DNA of 15,536 nucleotides, taken from positions 1 through 15,536 of the forward strand of contig JBPRGH010000068.1 of NCBI GenBank assembly GCA_051418055.1. Reading direction: 5' to 3'. The notes under the pieces were generated by a model that saw nothing but the letters and a program-made list of their open reading frames with translations, did not search any database and had not been told where the DNA came from. A program made the position numbers and the translations under genes. The stretch comes from JBPRGH01 sp051418055. GTDB taxonomy: Bacteria; Bacteroidota; Bacteroidia; Cytophagales; Cyclobacteriaceae. Shown in pieces: positions 8,170-15,536 of this stretch; positions within the stretch are counted from its first letter, which is position 1; every line of letters starts with the position of its first letter.

Positions 8170-10608
8170 TTACTCTTCAACCAACTCTACTTTTCTCTTA
8201 CTGTATTTGAAAACTATCTTTTCTCCTTTTTTCAAATAAAACTCCTCCTTCTTCATCATTATTTTTATCTTTTCCTCTGTCCATCCCCCATCGCTGACAA
8301 GCGTAAGTTCTTTTGATGTTAAGTGCAGCAAAATCCAGTGGCTTCTGTATTTAAGCCTGAAGGTGATATATTCTAATTCGTCCGGAAGTTGAGGATTAAA
8401 CCATAGGGCACCTTCTCTGATTTCCATGCCCGTATAGCACCTGCGAATAAGATCAACTGTGCCTGCCATTGCCCCTAAATGAATACCTTCAGGTGTAGTA
8501 CCGCCCTGGATATCTTTGAAATCACTTATGAGTGCTGTTTTAAAATTATGCCATGATTTAGACCTGTGAGAACGGGCCATAACCCATGAAAATACCAGCT
8601 TGCTCAATGTAGAACCATGAGATGTAATGCTGTTATAGTATTCTATATTATCAGGAATATGTTTAGGATTAAAATCATATCCTGATAGCTTCATCAAATT
8701 AACAAGCTCATCAGAAGAAAAAAGATAAAACAACATCAGTACATCAGCCTGCTTCACTGCCTTATAACGATTTACGTCATCCTCTTCATCTTCCAATATA
8801 CGATCCAGACGTAATACTTCTCCATATTTATTATGGTACTTCTTCCAGTCCAGGTCCTGAAGGTCGTCAAATCCTTCGAACTGGCTTATTATTTTCCCGT
8901 TGTCATGGAATGGGATATACATGTTTCTACTGATGGAGGTCCACCGTTCAATATCCTCTTTATTTATTTCAAGCCTTCCGCACAGTTCTTCTCTTCTTCT
9001 TTCATCCAGGATTTTAATTGCTTCCAGTGCGTGTTTAAAAACATAGATAGACATTATGTTAGTATATGCATTATTATTAATGCCTACCTGTTCGCGGTTA
9101 GGATATTTAGTGTGATATTCATCGGGCCCTACAACATTATTTATAACATATTTTTGCTTTTCGCCATCCCATTCAGTTTTGCTTGCCCAGAATTTGGCTA
9201 CATCAAAAATTACTTCAGCCCCATAAAAAGTTAAAAATTCATAATCATTATTTACCTGGAAATACTGCCAGAAGTTGTAGACAATGGCAGAGTTTACATG
9301 ACGCTGGAGATGGGTATTATCAGGGATCCATCTACCTGAAGCGGGGTTTAAATGGATTACCTGACTTTCTTCACGGCCGTTACTGCCGCTTTGCCAGGGG
9401 TACATGGCACCCTCATAACCATTTTCTTTTGCATAATAACGTGCCTCCTGCAATCTTCTATAGCGATACATCAGCAGCGCCCGGGTCAATTCAGGGGTTG
9501 TCAGCTTAAGTAAGGGGAAAATAAACAGTTCATCCCACAAAATATGACCACGATATGCTTCCCCGTGCCATCCTCTTGATGGTATCCCTACATCCTGATC
9601 AATAGTGTTTAATGATGCGGTTTGATGCAGGTGAAAAATATGCAGCCTGAGTAACAGCTGGTCTTCATCTTTTTCCGAAGTTATCTGTGTATCCAGCCTT
9701 TCCCATATTTCATCCCAAGCCTTATAGTGATCTTTGAATAGCGACTTAAATGATTCAGCACGATGAATAGTTTTTTTAGATTCTGTTAAAGGATCAGAAA
9801 GCGCATTATCACGAGAAGTATAGAGGGAAATAATTTTTTCGATCTCTACTTCCTTATTTGTCTCCACAGGGAAGGTGATTTCCTGTGCTATATAATTCTC
9901 CCTTTGGATCGTCTCCCTGTCTACAGGAACCATTTTACCTTCAAGCCGTGCTATGACTTTAGCACTTTGAGCCATTCTTACGCGGGATTGTTTTGTTTCA
10001 ACCTGTAATGAAATCCCGTCTTCATCAAACCTGCTGGTGCTTATTACATTCAGATGCTTACTGTTAAGGTCCCGGTATCTGGCAACGCCGTTGTTTATTA
10101 CACTACCATCAAGAGCTGAATGTACGGTAATTTTTCCTGACCAGTTTTTAGGAGTAAATTTCCATTGAATAGCTGCTAAATGTTCATGAGCAAGATGTAT
10201 AAACCTGCTGCTTTCTATTACCGTCTCTCTTTTATCCTGATCTTCAAAATGGATTATTCGCTTCAGAACACCATGCCGCAGATTAAGCACTTGTTTAAAA
10301 TCAATGATCCTTACTTTATCAATATCAAACCATTCTCCCCCTTCGGGCTTAAATTTTAATATCAGCCAGTTTGGCCAGTTCACAAGATCTTCATTTTCAA
10401 TAACATGATCTGCTATCTCAGTCTCTAGCCTGTTATAACCTCCTGCCAGATATGTTCCGGGATAATGGAATTGATCATCCTCAGATCCCTCAAAAGCACC
10501 ACGGGTGCAAAAGTAGCCGTTACCCAGTGTACATAGCGCTTCCCTTAATGCCTCCTCTTCCGGAATATACTCATCATATACAACATACCACGATGAATCT
10601 TTAGACAT
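8170..10608 (-). CDS. GH65 glycoside phosphorylase (trehalose-phosphorylase-like)
   Basis: Inverting GH65 family enzyme, expected to split an alpha-glucosyl disaccharide with phosphate to beta-glucose-1-phosphate. The 812 residues have the family order: N-terminal beta-sandwich (about 1-270), linker, (alpha/alpha)6 barrel (about 310-700) and C-terminal beta-sheet. The general acid is Glu497 in VVGPDEYH (492-499). WDELF (358-362) corresponds to the WDTE substrate motif of maltose phosphorylase, and KQAD (619-622) is present. The phosphate loop SHGSTLS (663-669) keeps the Ser/Thr residues of phosphorylases, which argues against a hydrolase. The start overlaps the HAD-OtsB stop by 8 bases in another reading frame, next to an A6 tract. 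Mycobacterial OtsB1 has this domain fused to the preceding two. The substrate (trehalose, trehalose-6-phosphate, maltose or kojibiose) is not determined by sequence; context favours trehalose. Confidence 0.88.
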   Translation of the reverse strand: MSKDSSWYVVYDEYIPEEEALREALCTLGNGYFCTRGAFEGSEDDQFHYPGTYLAGGYNRLETEIADHVIENEDLVNWPNWLILKFKPEGGEWFDIDKVRIIDFKQVLNLRHGVLKRIIHFEDQDKRETVIESSRFIHLAHEHLAAIQWKFTPKNWSGKITVHSALDGSVINNGVARYRDLNSKHLNVISTSRFDEDGISLQVETKQSRVRMAQSAKVIARLEGKMVPVDRETIQRENYIAQEITFPVETNKEVEIEKIISLYTSRDNALSDPLTESKKTIHRAESFKSLFKDHYKAWDEIWERLDTQITSEKDEDQLLLRLHIFHLHQTASLNTIDQDVGIPSRGWHGEAYRGHILWDELFIFPLLKLTTPELTRALLMYRYRRLQEARYYAKENGYEGAMYPWQSGSNGREESQVIHLNPASGRWIPDNTHLQRHVNSAIVYNFWQYFQVNNDYEFLTFYGAEVIFDVAKFWASKTEWDGEKQKYVINNVVGPDEYHTKYPNREQVGINNNAYTNIMSIYVFKHALEAIKILDERRREELCGRLEINKEDIERWTSISRNMYIPFHDNGKIISQFEGFDDLQDLDWKKYHNKYGEVLRLDRILEDEEDDVNRYKAVKQADVLMLFYLFSSDELVNLMKLSGYDFNPKHIPDNIEYYNSITSHGSTLSKLVFSWVMARSHRSKSWHNFKTALISDFKDIQGGTTPEGIHLGAMAGTVDLIRRCYTGMEIREGALWFNPQLPDELEYITFRLKYRSHWILLHLTSKELTLVSDGGWTEEKIKIMMKKEEFYLKKGEKIVFKYSKRKVELVEE

Positions 10609-12142
10609 CTTTTTTACTTGTTATTTTTATAAGAAATTTTTTTACCTCCTCTACATCTTCCAAAAAATAGTTGGCGTAGGTTTCATAACCCTCATCTTCC
10701 GGTCTGCCAACTAAAATCCCAAATCCATTTTCAATTACCTTGAAAGCATCTTCATCAGTGACATCATCGCCAAGGTAAAACACGAGCTGGGCATTTTCAT
10801 CTGAGAGGATCTGATTCCCTACCACCTTTACTGCTTTGCCCTTATCCCAATCAATATCGGGTTTTAGCTCTATTACCTTTTTACCTTCTGTTCTTATTAG
10901 CTTCTCGTATTCTTCAACCAGATCATTAACGATTTTATTAACCTGCGGAAGATCAACTTCTTTTACTTTTCGATAATGGATAGCTATGGCATATTTTTTT
11001 CTCTCTACCTCCACACCTTCAATTGAATTCAGCTTTTCATGCAGCTTTCCTTCAGCATCATCTAATATGGGTAGTATCTCTTTTGACTCTTTTATTTCAT
11101 AATGAAAATCATCCGGCCCCTCAATTTCAAAGCCATGGCTCCCGGCATAATATAATTCATCCAGGTCTACTTTTTCTTTTATAAACCTCAGGTCCCGCCC
11201 ACTTACAATGGCTATTGAAACAACTTTTGAAGCATCTTTCAGTTTTTGTCGCATTTCGTCAGACAAATATGCTTTTGTGTAATCTTCAACTATTGGTGTA
11301 AGTGTACCATCATAATCCAGGCAAAGAAGTGTTTGATGCTCGTCCATCTCCCGGATAAACTGATCAATATGATCCATTGCCGATGGTAGTTCCTTTACTT
11401 TTCTTTTATTATTCATATAAAATTCCTGCAGGTTATTTACTACTGTGTCAGCTCCTGCTTTTAGCATTTTCTCTTTTCTATTATTATTATTTATTCCTAT
11501 TACCAGATAAAAATTACCTTTACTACCCGCTTCGACACCTGACAATGCATCTTCAATTACAATACATTCCGCTGGCTTAACATTTAGTTCTTTGGCTGCT
11601 TCTAAAAAAATATCAGGGGCGGGCTTTCCTTCTATATTACGCTCTGCCGAAACCACACCATCTACACGAACATCAAATAAATGTTCCAGACCAGCCTTTT
11701 CCAGCATCTTTTTACAATTCTTACTTGAAGAAATAATAGCTGTCTTTAATCCCTGTTTCCTCCACTCCTTTACCTTTTCAACGTTTTTTTCTAAAACAGG
11801 AACACCCTCTTCATCTATAACTTTATTAAAGATCTCATTTTTCCAGTTTCCCAAACCGCAAATTGTCTCCTGTTCGGGATCATCCTCCGGGCTGCCATAG
11901 GGAAGCTCAATGTCCCGGGATTTCAGAAATTCCTTTACACCATCATAGCGAGGTATACCATCTATATGTACCGGATAATCTTCCTCTATAGAAAATTTTT
12001 CGAAAGTTTCTTTCCCTTTCTCTTTGCGCTTTTCATTATAGGCATCAAACATCTTTTTCCATGCCTTTGCATGAAGGGAGGCCGTTTCCGTGATCACGCC
12101 ATCCAGATCAAATATTGCTGCCTTCACTTTATGATCCATCAT
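10601..12142 (-). CDS. otsB: Beta-phosphoglucomutase-like HAD fused to trehalose-6-phosphatase
   Basis: Bifunctional 513-residue protein. Domain 1 (about 6-240) is a beta-PGM-type HAD enzyme: FDLDGVITET (11-20) with nucleophile Asp12 and acid/base Asp14, His24 and Trp28 of the cap, Ser138, Lys173 in EGKPAPD, and Glu197-Asp198 in IEDALSG. It aligns with the L. lactis enzyme that converts beta-glucose-1-phosphate to glucose-6-phosphate. Domain 2 (about 255-510) is trehalose-6-phosphate phosphatase: CLDYDGTLTPI (274-284), VSGRD (313-317), AGSHG (333-337), DWDKGKAV (431-438) and LGDDVTDEDAF (457-467). Both active sites look intact. The start overlaps the gpmI stop as ATGA and the end overlaps GH65 by 8 bases. 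HAD-OtsB-GH65 is the domain order of mycobacterial OtsB1 (Rv2006). No trehalose-6-phosphate synthase (otsA) is in the window, so the substrate must be made elsewhere. Confidence 0.9.
   Translation of the reverse strand: MMDHKVKAAIFDLDGVITETASLHAKAWKKMFDAYNEKRKEKGKETFEKFSIEEDYPVHIDGIPRYDGVKEFLKSRDIELPYGSPEDDPEQETICGLGNWKNEIFNKVIDEEGVPVLEKNVEKVKEWRKQGLKTAIISSSKNCKKMLEKAGLEHLFDVRVDGVVSAERNIEGKPAPDIFLEAAKELNVKPAECIVIEDALSGVEAGSKGNFYLVIGINNNNRKEKMLKAGADTVVNNLQEFYMNNKRKVKELPSAMDHIDQFIREMDEHQTLLCLDYDGTLTPIVEDYTKAYLSDEMRQKLKDASKVVSIAIVSGRDLRFIKEKVDLDELYYAGSHGFEIEGPDDFHYEIKESKEILPILDDAEGKLHEKLNSIEGVEVERKKYAIAIHYRKVKEVDLPQVNKIVNDLVEEYEKLIRTEGKKVIELKPDIDWDKGKAVKVVGNQILSDENAQLVFYLGDDVTDEDAFKVIENGFGILVGRPEDEGYETYANYFLEDVEEVKKFLIKITSKKDV
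10610..10615 (-). other. A6 tract at the HAD-OtsB/GH65 frame junction
   Basis: On the coding strand, codons AGT AAA AAA GAT GTC TAA end HAD-OtsB, and the GH65 ATG begins inside GAT. Removing one A (or a +1 slip of tRNA-Lys from AAA to AAG) gives AGT AAA AAG ATG TCT AAA, which runs on into GH65 and makes one polypeptide of about 1,323 residues. The tract may be a slippage site, a recent lesion that split a fused gene, a sequencing error, or a harmless part of a coupled start-stop overlap. Confidence 0.5.
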
Positions 12143-13668
12143 GCATTCTTTGTTAATATATCACCTGTCATTTCATCAGGTATTTCAATGTCCATTAAAG
12201 ATAATAATGTCGGTGCCAGGTCACCCAGCTTTCCATCTTTAACTTTCTCTATCCCATTATTACTAATGACTATGCAAGGCACAGGCATTGTGGAGTGATT
12301 GGTATTAGGTGAGCCATCTTCATTTTTCATATAATCGGCATTACCATGATCCGCTATTACTATTACTGTAAAATCTTTTTCCAGGGCTTTTTCAGTTATT
12401 GCTTTGGCACATTCATCGACCACTTCACAAGCTTTTACAGCCGCATCAAAATCACCGGTATGACCGACCATATCCGGGTTTGCGAAATTGAGGCATACGA
12501 AATCTACTTCATTTTCATCAAGATACTTCACCAGCTTATCCTTTACCTCATAAGCACTCATTTCCGGCTTTTCATCATAATTAGATACATCACGTGGTGA
12601 GGGCACTACAATTCTATCTTCTCCTTCAAATGGCTCTTCCCTGCCGTTATTGAAAAAATAAGTGACATGGGCATATTTTTCTGTTTCTGCAATCCTGAGC
12701 TGCTTTTTATTATTCTTTTCCAGCACCTCCCCCATCACATTTTTTGTCTCTATATCTTCAAAAATATATTTTAGTCCTTTATGTGAGGCGTCATATTCTT
12801 TAAAAGCCAAAAATTTAAGATCGAGGGCTTCCATATCTTCGTCAGGATGATTTTTTTGGGTAAGCACCTCAGTCATCTGACGGGCCCGGTCACTACGGAA
12901 ATTAGTAAAAATAACCACATCTCCTTCTTGAATTGTAGCTATGGGCTTATCCTTTTTTGTATGGACAATAGGCTTTATAAATTCATCTGTTTCTTTATTA
13001 TCATACCTATTCTTCATAGCCTGCTCCAGGTCTTCAGCTTTCTCGCCTTTGCCATTTACCATCGCATGATAAGTCTTTGCTATACGCTCCCAACGTGTGT
13101 CCCGGTCCATCGCATAGTAGCGACCTGAAACTGTAGCTATTTTACCAACTGTATTATTAAGATGCTCCTGAAGGTCTTTAATGAAATTTACTCCGCTTTT
13201 AGGGTCAGTATCACGACCATCTGTAAAGGCATGGATAAACACCTCCTTTACATCATTATCTTTAGCTATTTCCGTTAAAGCTTTCGTATGACTGATATGA
13301 GAATGAATACCTCCATCCGATACTAATCCCAAGAGATGTACCGCTTTATTATTCTCCTTTGCATAATTAAGTGCATCAAGCAGCACCTTATTCTTATGCA
13401 GGTCCTTACTTTCAATGGCCAAGTTTATTTTCAGGAGATCCTGGTAAACTACTCTTCCCGCTCCCAGGTTCATATGGCCTACCTCAGAATTACCCATTTG
13501 ACCTTCGGGAAGACCAACATTCACACCATAGGTCTGTAATTGGCTATTGGGATATTTCTCCATCATTTCATCAAAAAATGGAGTATCTGCTTTTTCGACA
13601 GCTGATACTTCAGGATCCGGATTCAATCCCCAACCATCAAGGATCATTAGCATTGTTTTTTTACTCAT
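12139..13668 (-). CDS. gpmI: Phosphoglycerate mutase, cofactor-independent
   Basis: Interconverts 3- and 2-phosphoglycerate using two metal ions (usually Mn) and a phosphoserine intermediate. With the start at 13668 it has 509 residues, the normal family length. Alkaline-phosphatase-fold motifs are LMILDGWG (7-14, Asp11) and GNSEVGHMNLGAGR (59-72, catalytic Ser61). The mutase insert carries SDGGIHSH (117-124), GRYYAMDRD (182-190) and NFRSDRAR (256-263). The C-terminal metal site has AETEKYAHVTYFFN (327-340), NPDMVGHTG (397-405), ADHGNAD (439-445) and NTNHST (456-461). The frame is open to an ATG at 13743, but those 25 extra residues lack family similarity and would begin upstream of the predicted transcription start, so MSKKTMLMILDGWG is chosen. 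It is first in the leftward block and shares ATGA with the next gene. Confidence 0.96.
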   Translation of the reverse strand: MSKKTMLMILDGWGLNPDPEVSAVEKADTPFFDEMMEKYPNSQLQTYGVNVGLPEGQMGNSEVGHMNLGAGRVVYQDLLKINLAIESKDLHKNKVLLDALNYAKENNKAVHLLGLVSDGGIHSHISHTKALTEIAKDNDVKEVFIHAFTDGRDTDPKSGVNFIKDLQEHLNNTVGKIATVSGRYYAMDRDTRWERIAKTYHAMVNGKGEKAEDLEQAMKNRYDNKETDEFIKPIVHTKKDKPIATIQEGDVVIFTNFRSDRARQMTEVLTQKNHPDEDMEALDLKFLAFKEYDASHKGLKYIFEDIETKNVMGEVLEKNNKKQLRIAETEKYAHVTYFFNNGREEPFEGEDRIVVPSPRDVSNYDEKPEMSAYEVKDKLVKYLDENEVDFVCLNFANPDMVGHTGDFDAAVKACEVVDECAKAITEKALEKDFTVIVIADHGNADYMKNEDGSPNTNHSTMPVPCIVISNNGIEKVKDGKLGDLAPTLLSLMDIEIPDEMTGDILTKNA

Positions 13669-13722
13669 ATAAATAGATTTAATAATGCTGCTATTTTCCA
13701 ACAAATGAAAAATAGTGATGTT

Positions 13723-13753
13723 CAAATCTAAATGGCACTTCACCTTAAAGAAA
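13723..13753 (-). promoter_or_regulatory. Candidate Bacteroidota-type promoter for gpmI
   Basis: Read on the minus strand, TAGATTTG (13723-13730) fits the TAnnTTTG -7 consensus exactly. TTTC (13750-13753) lies 19 nt upstream as a near match to the -33 TTTG box. Transcription would begin near 13716, giving a 5' leader of roughly 48 nt and excluding the ATG at 13743. It may drive the whole leftward block. The consensus belongs to Bacteroidota; that this organism uses it is inferred. Confidence 0.45.
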
Positions 13754-13853
13754 GACTAAGTAAATAAGGGTTCTGTGATCCTTAGTTACCGGGGGTAAAA
13801 TTAAAAAACACTAAAATACCCTCTGGGTTAATAAGATATCGAAGTTAAAATTT

Positions 13854-13859
13854 GAAGGA
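13854..13859 (+). promoter_or_regulatory. Shine-Dalgarno site of the P-type ATPase gene
   Basis: GAAGGA ends 5 bases before the ATG at 13865. It is the only clear Shine-Dalgarno sequence I found before a gene here; the others start without one. It supports the chosen start and hints at a different translation level for this gene. Confidence 0.5.
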
Positions 13860-13864
13860 TCTCA

Positions 13865-15536
13865 ATGAATATTGATCAGCAATATCACTACCATAGTATA
13901 TCACCGAAAGAGACGGCGGAAAAATTAGATTCTGACATTGAAAAAGGACTTTCCTCTGAAGAAGTAAAAAAGCGTCGAGAGAAATTCGGGGAAAATAAGT
14001 TACCTGAAAAAGGTAAAAAGACCGCTTTAATGATTTTCATAAAGCAGTTTAAGGATTTTCTAATATTGATCCTTTTTATTGCCGCAGCTATTTCCTGGTA
14101 CGTGGGCGAGATGACAGATGTTTATGTCATTCTTGGCGTGATCTTGTTTAATGCTATAATGGGTTTCGTACAGGAGTATAAAGCAGAGAAAGCCATTGAA
14201 TCCATTAAAAAGATGGTAAAGCATACCACAACTGTTATCAGAAATGGAGAAAAAAAACAAGTTGATGCTAAAGAAGTGGTACCAGGGGATATAATTGCCG
14301 TTTCTGAAGGAGAATCTGTACCTGCCGATGCAAGATTAATATCTATAAAGAACCTACAGACAATTGAAGCTTCACTTACAGGAGAATCAGAACCTTCGAC
14401 TAAAGAAACGGAACAAGTTGATAAAGATACTCCGGTAGCCGATCGTAAAAGCATGATCTTTAAGGGTACACAGGTAGGTCGCGGGACAGGAAAAGCTGTA
14501 GTTACCGGTACGGCAGAAAATACGGAGATTGGTAAAATAGCCTCCTCATTACAGGAAATGGAGAAGACTACCTCTGCATTTAAAAATAAAACAAATACAC
14601 TTGCCAAAATAATGGCAGGAGTCGCTATAACAACGGCTTCAATTGTCTTTATTATAGGCTACTTCTTTAGAGATTATGAATTCAATGAAATACTTCTTGT
14701 TACCATAGCTACTCTTGTCTCCTCCATACCGGAAGGGTTACCGGTGGTGATCTCTATTGTATTGGCAATAGGAGCAAAACGAATGGCTAAGAGAAATGCT
14801 ATTATCAGGGAATTTACAGCAACAGAGATGCTTGGCTCTGTTACAACTATCCTTACTGATAAAACAGGGACTATCACCCAAAGCATCCTTACGGTTAAAA
14901 AGATGTTCATCAATAAAGATCTGGAGGTACAGGTTGCAGGAAAAGGATATCAGCTTGAGGGGGATATTACAGAAGATGATGAGAAAAGGGAGCTGGGTGA
15001 TGATCCACGACTGGATAAAATGGCTTTAATTGCTGCCTATTGTAACGATTCACGTATTCAAATAGAAGAACAAGAGGAGGAGGAAGAGGAAGAAGAAGAA
15101 TTTGAGGAAGACGAAGATGAGGATGATGATGATAATGAGAAAGAAAACGATAAGCAGCAGGCGCGCAACCCAGATAAAACGCTAAACGATGAAAATGATG
15201 ATCAGCAAGATGAGGATCCTGAGGATAATATAATAAAAGATAAAAAGTATAAAAAGGACCGAACGATAATAGAAGGTGATAAATACCGTGAAATACAAAA
15301 AACTGAAGAGTACCATGATGAAAGAATAGAAGATGGTAAACGTATTATAGAAGAACATGTAGAGGAGACACATAAGAAAATTATAAAGGTAAAGGGAGAA
15401 GAAGAAAAAGATGTGGATGTTGTTGTAGAAGAAGAATTTGATGAAGACGAAGATGAGGTTGATGATGATAATGAGAAAGTAAACGATAAGCAGCAGGCGC
15501 GCAACCCAGATAAATCGCTAAACGATGAAAATGTTG
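13865..15536 (+). CDS. P-type cation-transporting ATPase (P2), partial, with acidic insert
   Basis: Inner-membrane ATP-driven cation pump, 5' part only: 557 codons open to the window edge. Residues 10-60 form the cation-ATPase N-terminal domain. Membrane helices lie near 64-81, 86-103, 249-268 and 276-304. The actuator loop has VPGDIIAV (139-146) and LTGESEPS (171-178). SIPEGLPVV (287-295) supplies the M4 glutamate (Glu290) of Ca2+- and Na+-type pumps. The phosphorylated aspartate is Asp332 in TDKTGTIT. The nucleotide-binding domain reaches AYCNDS (391-396), equivalent to the LCNDA motif, and is then interrupted from about residue 401 by an Asp/Glu-rich insertion (22 of residues 401-425 are acidic) that has not ended by residue 557. 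The expected GDPTE motif and helices M5-M10 lie beyond the window, so ion specificity cannot be assigned. Divergent from gpmI. Confidence 0.9.
   Translation, partial: MNIDQQYHYHSISPKETAEKLDSDIEKGLSSEEVKKRREKFGENKLPEKGKKTALMIFIKQFKDFLILILFIAAAISWYVGEMTDVYVILGVILFNAIMGFVQEYKAEKAIESIKKMVKHTTTVIRNGEKKQVDAKEVVPGDIIAVSEGESVPADARLISIKNLQTIEASLTGESEPSTKETEQVDKDTPVADRKSMIFKGTQVGRGTGKAVVTGTAENTEIGKIASSLQEMEKTTSAFKNKTNTLAKIMAGVAITTASIVFIIGYFFRDYEFNEILLVTIATLVSSIPEGLPVVISIVLAIGAKRMAKRNAIIREFTATEMLGSVTTILTDKTGTITQSILTVKKMFINKDLEVQVAGKGYQLEGDITEDDEKRELGDDPRLDKMALIAAYCNDSRIQIEEQEEEEEEEEEFEEDEDEDDDDNEKENDKQQARNPDKTLNDENDDQQDEDPEDNIIKDKKYKKDRTIIEGDKYREIQKTEEYHDERIEDGKRIIEEHVEETHKKIIKVKGEEEKDVDVVVEEEFDEDEDEVDDDNEKVNDKQQARNPDKSLNDENV
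15092..15200 (+). repeat. Acidic-insert repeat, copy 1
   Basis: A 109-base segment in frame inside the ATPase insert, encoding residues 410-445 with the core NDKQQARNPDK. It matches 15428-15536 at 104 of 109 positions. The offset is 336 bases, exactly 112 codons, so the reading frame is kept. Confidence 0.9.
15428..15536 (+). repeat. Acidic-insert repeat, copy 2 (cut by the window edge)
   Basis: Second copy, residues 522-557, differing from copy 1 at five bases. Four of these are A in copy 1 and T in copy 2. All five change the amino acid (Glu to Asp, Asp to Val, Glu to Val, Thr to Ser, Asp to Val). The match is still running at the edge, so the unit is longer than 109 bases and further copies may follow. 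Confidence 0.9.

Noticed and set aside
13669..13743. 25-residue N-terminal extension of gpmI
   Set aside because: It has no family similarity, gives an overlong protein and begins upstream of the predicted transcription start.
13765..13821. Short inverted repeats (TAAGG/CCTTA, GGGTA/TACCC) upstream of the P-type ATPase
   Set aside because: They are five-pair stems with 10- and 19-base loops, expected by chance in this composition.
14060..14913. Leftward open frames opposite the ATPase
   Set aside because: They are shadows: the rightward frame shows continuous P-type ATPase motifs and no stop.
15182..15504. Leftward Ser-rich and Ile/Phe-rich frames
   Set aside because: They are the antisense of the GAA/GAT-rich acidic insert; the composition explains both.

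Overview
The window looks like a chromosomal segment from an AT-rich, probably moderately halophilic bacterium of the Bacteroidota/Rhodothermota/Balneolota neighbourhood. This is inference. It rests on almost no Shine-Dalgarno sequences, one good match to the Bacteroidota promoter consensus (TTTG-like box, 19-nt spacer, TAnnTTTG), acidic Asp/Glu-rich proteins throughout, and the types of the metabolic genes. No rRNA, tRNA, phage gene, transposase or CRISPR array was recognised.

Layout. Positions 1-344 are non-coding and hold a long imperfect hairpin element (130-222) plus the right part of a related palindrome at the window edge (1-31). pgk (phosphoglycerate kinase) reads leftward from 1529. 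Across a 148-bp divergent spacer, ppsA (PEP synthase) and adk (adenylate kinase) read rightward and overlap by one base. Convergent to them, a leftward block runs from 13668 down to 4711: gpmI, a fused beta-phosphoglucomutase-like HAD/trehalose-6-phosphate phosphatase, a GH65 glycoside phosphorylase, a fused ADP-forming acyl-CoA synthetase and a Na+/H+-type antiporter. Its first three genes overlap by 4 and 8 bases; the later gaps are about 46-47 bases, so it is plausibly one operon. Divergent from gpmI, a P-type cation-transporting ATPase begins at 13865 and runs off the right edge.

How the genes work together. The first set is lower glycolysis/gluconeogenesis (pgk, gpmI, ppsA) with an energy-recycling partner: PpsA makes AMP, Adk returns it to ADP. 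The ADP-forming acyl-CoA synthetase can harvest ATP from acetyl-CoA, giving acetate. The middle set is a trehalose module: the phosphatase makes trehalose, GH65 probably phosphorolyses an alpha-glucoside to beta-glucose-1-phosphate, and the HAD domain would turn that into glucose-6-phosphate. With the antiporter and the P-type ATPase this ties central carbon flow to osmotic and ion balance.

Most notable points. (1) The HAD-OtsB and GH65 genes together match the architecture and length of the single mycobacterial protein OtsB1 (Rv2006); they are separated only by a frame change at an A6 tract, so a one-base deletion would fuse them. (2) The P-type ATPase carries a very acidic insertion of at least about 155 residues in its nucleotide-binding domain, containing a long repeat with 112-residue period whose two copies differ at five bases, all changing the amino acid.
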